Notes under the pieces: model-generated
Told to the model about the DNA's origin: nothing
The model's database searches: none
Seen by the model: only the letters and a program-made list of their open reading frames with translations
Shown here: one piece after another, positions 61,373-64,000 of the stretch
Position numbering within the stretch: the first letter of the stretch is position 1
How the letters are laid out: every line of letters starts with the position of its first letter
NCBI GenBank assembly: GCA_003669585.1
Contig: QWOQ01000017.1
Location: 414,259 to 478,258 of the forward strand
Source: Planctomycetota bacterium
Lineage (GTDB): Bacteria > Planctomycetota > Planctomycetia > Pirellulales > UBA1268
DNA: 64,000 nt
Direction of reading: 5' to 3'
Translations under genes and position numbers: made by a program

Positions 61373-63532
61373 ATGGCTCAGTACCGTGCACTGTTTCTCA
61401 ATTCGCCGCAGGCGCAGTGCAGCATTCATGAATCCGGCAAGATGATTTTTAGCGACATTGCCGACTCAAGCCAGTTTGACTGGGTCTATGCGGATCTGCA
61501 CGAAAAATATCAGCCCGATGCAACTGCATACGATTGCGTTCTTTTCAATTACCACCCTGGCACCATGCCATGGCTCAATATGCAAGCCGTGCGCGGAATC
61601 GAGTGCCTCAAGGGGACGATTATTTTGGAGACGCTGCCCGATTCCTGCTTTCAAATGTGCCCGCCCGACCTGTTTGATTTCCACCTAGCGATCGATCCTA
61701 CCGTCGCAGAAATCCCAGGTCGGGTGTATGGCTTGCCACGGCCGTTACACTCGATTGCGACACAAACTCTCGCCGACCCAGCCGAGATGGCAGAGCCAAC
61801 AATCGGCACGTTTGGATTTGCGACCCCTGGAAAAGGCTTTGAACGCGTGGTGGATGCCGTGAACCGCGAGTTTGATCGAGCCACGATACGCGCTCACATT
61901 CCACAGGCCGACTTTGCCGACGCGGAGATGCACCGCATGCACAACATGCCATATGTTGAGTATTTGTTGCAGTTGATGCGGAAAGTGGCCAAAGCAGGCG
62001 TGACGATCGAGGCAACGCACGCGTACCGCAGCCAAGCAGAGATCGTGGCCTGGTGCGGTCAAAACACAATAAATGTGTTTTTGTACGATCGGATTCAGCC
62101 GGGCTTGTCTGCCACTACCGATCAAGCGATTGCCTCCGGCAGGCCGCTGCTGGTGAGCGACAATCAAACGTTTCGGCACATTCACACATACATGCCCGCG
62201 TATCCCGATTGGACGCTCCGGCAGGCGATTGCCTTGGGTGGCCAGGCGGTTCGAAAGATTCAGGAAGCATGGAACCCCGATGCGTTTCGCAAGCATCTGG
62301 AACGGGCCGTGCTCGAGAGCATGCAAGTCCATCACACTTCTTTGCGACCGCCGTCTGTCATCAGCTTTCCCCAAAAGCCTCAACCGTCCAAGCTTGTGCG
62401 AAATGTCGTACGTGCTACGAACAAAATACGTGCAATGATTCAGAAAAGACTGTCCCGGGCCTTACTCAGCCAACAGCCGCCGGCTCCCGAAACTATTGAA
62501 ACACCACTCCATGGCAGCGGCCTGGATGTTCTCTTCGTCAATCATTCTGCGGCACAGTGTGGCGTGCATCAGTACGGGCTCAATATTGCGACGCAGCTTC
62601 GCACCATTGCTGGCTTTCGGCTCCATTACAAAACTGCTTCATCGGCCAACGACTTTGTCGAGGCCTACAAAAGCCTTCGGCCCGCAGCAGTGATTGTGAA
62701 CCACTATCACGCCACGATGCCTTGGTTCACTCCAGAGGTGGCACGTGAAATCGCAGTTCCAAGGCTCGGCTTTCTCCACGAGATGACACCCGATGCAGTC
62801 GAAAGCCTCGACAACTCGCTATTCGATGTGCACCTCGTATCGGATCCAACAAACCGAAGCAGTCGCCCGGACGTCTTCCACTCGCCGCGCCTCCTGCCCG
62901 ACTTTTGTAATTATGCCGCCGAGCCAACAGTGCCGACATTTGGGAGTTTTGGATTTGGAATTGCTAACAAAGGATTTGAAGAGTGCATTGATCGCATCCA
63001 AGCCGAATACGATGAGGCAAGGATCATTTTTCAGATGCCGTTTAACGACGTCATCGACCGATCGGGAGCCCATTATGCGAAAGCAACGGCCGAGCGTTGC
63101 CGCAAGAGGGTGTTAAAGCGTGGGATCACGTTGGAAATCCACCACTCGTTTCTCAAGACGCGCGCCCTGCTCAAATTTCTCGGGAGCAATACGGCCAATA
63201 TCTTTCTCTACGACGAGTCGCTCCATCGGGGCCTCTCAAGCGTTCTGGAGTTTGCCGTTGCCGCGAGAAGGCCGCTGATCATTAATCGCTGCCAGATGTT
63301 TCGCCACGTCTCAAGCCTTGTGCCCGGCATCTCTCTTCACGACCGCACCATCCGTGAGATCGTAGCGGAAGGGATTGCACCGCTGGTGCCGCTGTACAAC
63401 GAATGGTCGGCGGCAATGTTTCGCAAACGCTGGCGAGAATTTCTCTTGCACGATCTCCCGAATCAGTACGCCATTAGAAACAAGGGCCAGAGCAACGATC
63501 GCCTTGAGAAAGTCTGCACAGTCGTCCAGTAA
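61373..63532 (+). CDS. Two-copy repeated-domain protein, probable GT-B-like glycosyltransferase
   Basis: A 719-residue protein with an excellent GGAGG before the ATG (61373). Two homologous units, about residues 1-345 and 380-719, are joined by a basic linker (RNVVRATNKIRAMIQKRLSR). Each unit opens with LFxNxxxxQCxxHxxG (LFLNSPQAQCSIHESG, LFVNHSAAQCGVHQYG), then NYHPGTMPW / HYHATMPW, a GTFGFATPGKGFE / GSFGFGIANKGFE block, and a terminal GRPLLVSDNQTFRH / RRPLIINRCQMFRH block. The order fits a two-lobed GT-B fold, with the GFxxxxKGFE loop like a GT4 donor site. I do not recognise a named family. It probably belongs to the surface glycan pathway. Confidence 0.6.
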   Translation: MAQYRALFLNSPQAQCSIHESGKMIFSDIADSSQFDWVYADLHEKYQPDATAYDCVLFNYHPGTMPWLNMQAVRGIECLKGTIILETLPDSCFQMCPPDLFDFHLAIDPTVAEIPGRVYGLPRPLHSIATQTLADPAEMAEPTIGTFGFATPGKGFERVVDAVNREFDRATIRAHIPQADFADAEMHRMHNMPYVEYLLQLMRKVAKAGVTIEATHAYRSQAEIVAWCGQNTINVFLYDRIQPGLSATTDQAIASGRPLLVSDNQTFRHIHTYMPAYPDWTLRQAIALGGQAVRKIQEAWNPDAFRKHLERAVLESMQVHHTSLRPPSVISFPQKPQPSKLVRNVVRATNKIRAMIQKRLSRALLSQQPPAPETIETPLHGSGLDVLFVNHSAAQCGVHQYGLNIATQLRTIAGFRLHYKTASSANDFVEAYKSLRPAAVIVNHYHATMPWFTPEVAREIAVPRLGFLHEMTPDAVESLDNSLFDVHLVSDPTNRSSRPDVFHSPRLLPDFCNYAAEPTVPTFGSFGFGIANKGFEECIDRIQAEYDEARIIFQMPFNDVIDRSGAHYAKATAERCRKRVLKRGITLEIHHSFLKTRALLKFLGSNTANIFLYDESLHRGLSSVLEFAVAARRPLIINRCQMFRHVSSLVPGISLHDRTIREIVAEGIAPLVPLYNEWSAAMFRKRWREFLLHDLPNQYAIRNKGQSNDRLEKVCTVVQ

Positions 63533-63611
63533 GGTTTCGATGAGAAGGGATAACAATCCTGCCCCACACATGCGCACGATGAGAAGTGTCAGCCAAGAGG
63601 AGTTTTCAGCA

Positions 63612-63842
63612 ATGCATTCGAAGAGCTACTTCGCAGAACATGCGACCGACCAAAAGATTCGAGAGCGGTATTTCCCAGACTTTGCCCGCATGGGAGTCAT
63701 GGTGGAGGTGGGGGGAGGGACGCCAGAATTTCTGTCGATGTCAAAGCATTTCAAGGACAATGGCTGGAGAGTCGTGATCGTCGAACCCAACCCTCTGTTC
63801 GCGAGCATGCATCGGGCCGGTGACGAAGCCGTTGTTTTCTAA
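63612..63842 (+). pseudogene. Truncated FkbM-type methyltransferase
   Basis: A 76-residue frame starting MHSKSYFAEHATDQKIR at 63612, with GAGGAG upstream. It contains GVMVEVGGGTPEFLSMSKHFKDNG and VVIVEPNPLF, the first two motifs of a SAM-binding FkbM or related methyltransferase, and then stops at EAVVF, where family members continue with another 150 residues. The 3' part is missing, and the stop lies 6 nt from an opposite-strand gene end, so the gene appears to have been cut by a recombination or deletion. Intact start signals suggest that the loss is recent. Confidence 0.65.
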
Positions 63843-63848
63843 GAAAAT

Positions 63849-64000
63849 TTAGGCATTAGCTGTCAGGACACTCGCCGTAAAGGAATCGATAGCAACACCG
63901 GTTCCGTTGCTCCGCACTCCGATGGCCCCTGCAGTGGTAATGGAACTATCTTGTGCAGAGACGAGCGTGATGTTGTTGAGTGAAAGCGTGAGCGAAGAGC
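63849..64000 (-). CDS. 3' end of an unrecognised protein (runs off window)
   Basis: A partial frame on the minus strand: 49 codons ending in a TAA at 63849-63851. The translated tail has SSLTLSLNNITLVSAQDSS and ends GVAIDSFTASVLTANA. The Gly-Val-Arg and Phe-Thr-Ala beta-strand pattern suggests the end of a LamG/concanavalin-like or other beta-sandwich surface protein, but this is a weak guess. It is absent from the ORF track because it runs past the window end. Confidence 0.5.
   Translation of the reverse strand, partial: SSLTLSLNNITLVSAQDSSITTAGAIGVRSNGTGVAIDSFTASVLTANA

Noticed and set aside
1-64000. CRISPR array, rRNA, tRNA or intact insertion sequence
   Set aside because: No regularly spaced repeats, rRNA blocks, cloverleaf-like sequence or complete transposase was recognised by eye.

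Overview
The window looks like a chromosome segment from a planctomycete, probably of the Pirellula/Rhodopirellula type. The evidence is the gene content: four type I sulfatases, a DUF1587/1592/1588/1585 cytochrome-like protein beside a DUF1552 protein, two exported Gfo/Idh/MocA oxidoreductases, an SGNH hydrolase, a fused oleBC gene, many Sec or Tat leaders, and frequent ATGA/GTGA stop-start overlaps. No rRNA, tRNA, CRISPR array or intact insertion sequence was seen. The genus is inference.

Layout. (1) 0-9 kb: a tiny exported Cys-rich peptide with a strong terminator, a decayed transposase-like fragment, a Tat-exported molybdopterin oxidoreductase, a DUF952 protein, an SGNH hydrolase, a nucleotidyltransferase-like protein, then a triple-FAS1 exported protein followed closely by an exported LRR protein made of two tandem halves. 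(2) 8.8-15.8 kb: four sulfatases on the minus strand. Three are closely spaced or coupled and resemble enzymes for stepwise desulfation of sulfated glycans. (3) 16-17.2 kb: a glycine-rich RRM protein with a long leader and a release-factor-like GGQ protein. (4) 17.2-21.9 kb: an oleA-oleBC-oleD operon for head-to-head olefin synthesis. (5) 22.3-30.3 kb: sucCD, an ABC-F ATPase, a 61-aa exported peptide, a large perfect inverted repeat, an aldehyde dehydrogenase and a DEAD-box helicase. (6) 30.5-36.5 kb: a minus-strand operon (YhcH-like protein plus two Gfo/Idh proteins) divergent from lutABC across a shared region with alternating GGTCAT half-sites. (7) 36.7-41.9 kb: the DUF1592/DUF1552 pair, an exported esterase and a DUF6428 protein. 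(8) 42.1-49.2 kb: ADP-L,D-heptose synthesis (hldE, hldD, gmhB, and a 101-aa unknown coupled to hldD), an FkbM methyltransferase, a GT2 and a heptosyltransferase-like GT9. (9) 49.5-63.8 kb: a plus-strand surface-polysaccharide locus with two paralogous GT4 enzymes, gmd, another GT4, a sugar C-methyltransferase-like protein, a 1256-aa GT4-GT4-GT2 fusion, a small methyltransferase, and a pair of genes carrying an unrecognised repeated domain. It ends in a truncated FkbM gene that abuts the 3' end of an opposite-strand gene running off the window.

Regions 8 and 9 together read as a surface glycan locus. HldE, HldD and GmhB would supply ADP-heptose for the GT9 enzyme, Gmd would supply GDP-4-keto-6-deoxymannose, and at least seven glycosyltransferase modules plus several methyltransferases would build and decorate the chain. 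No polymerase, flippase or ABC exporter is present. The best candidates for undescribed biology are the repeated domain at 60.8-63.5 kb (one solitary half-domain plus a two-copy protein), the tri-modular glycosyltransferase, the 101-aa protein coupled to hldD, and the intergenic structures at 26.9 and 33.5 kb. All functional calls are from reading motifs by eye; no database search was run.
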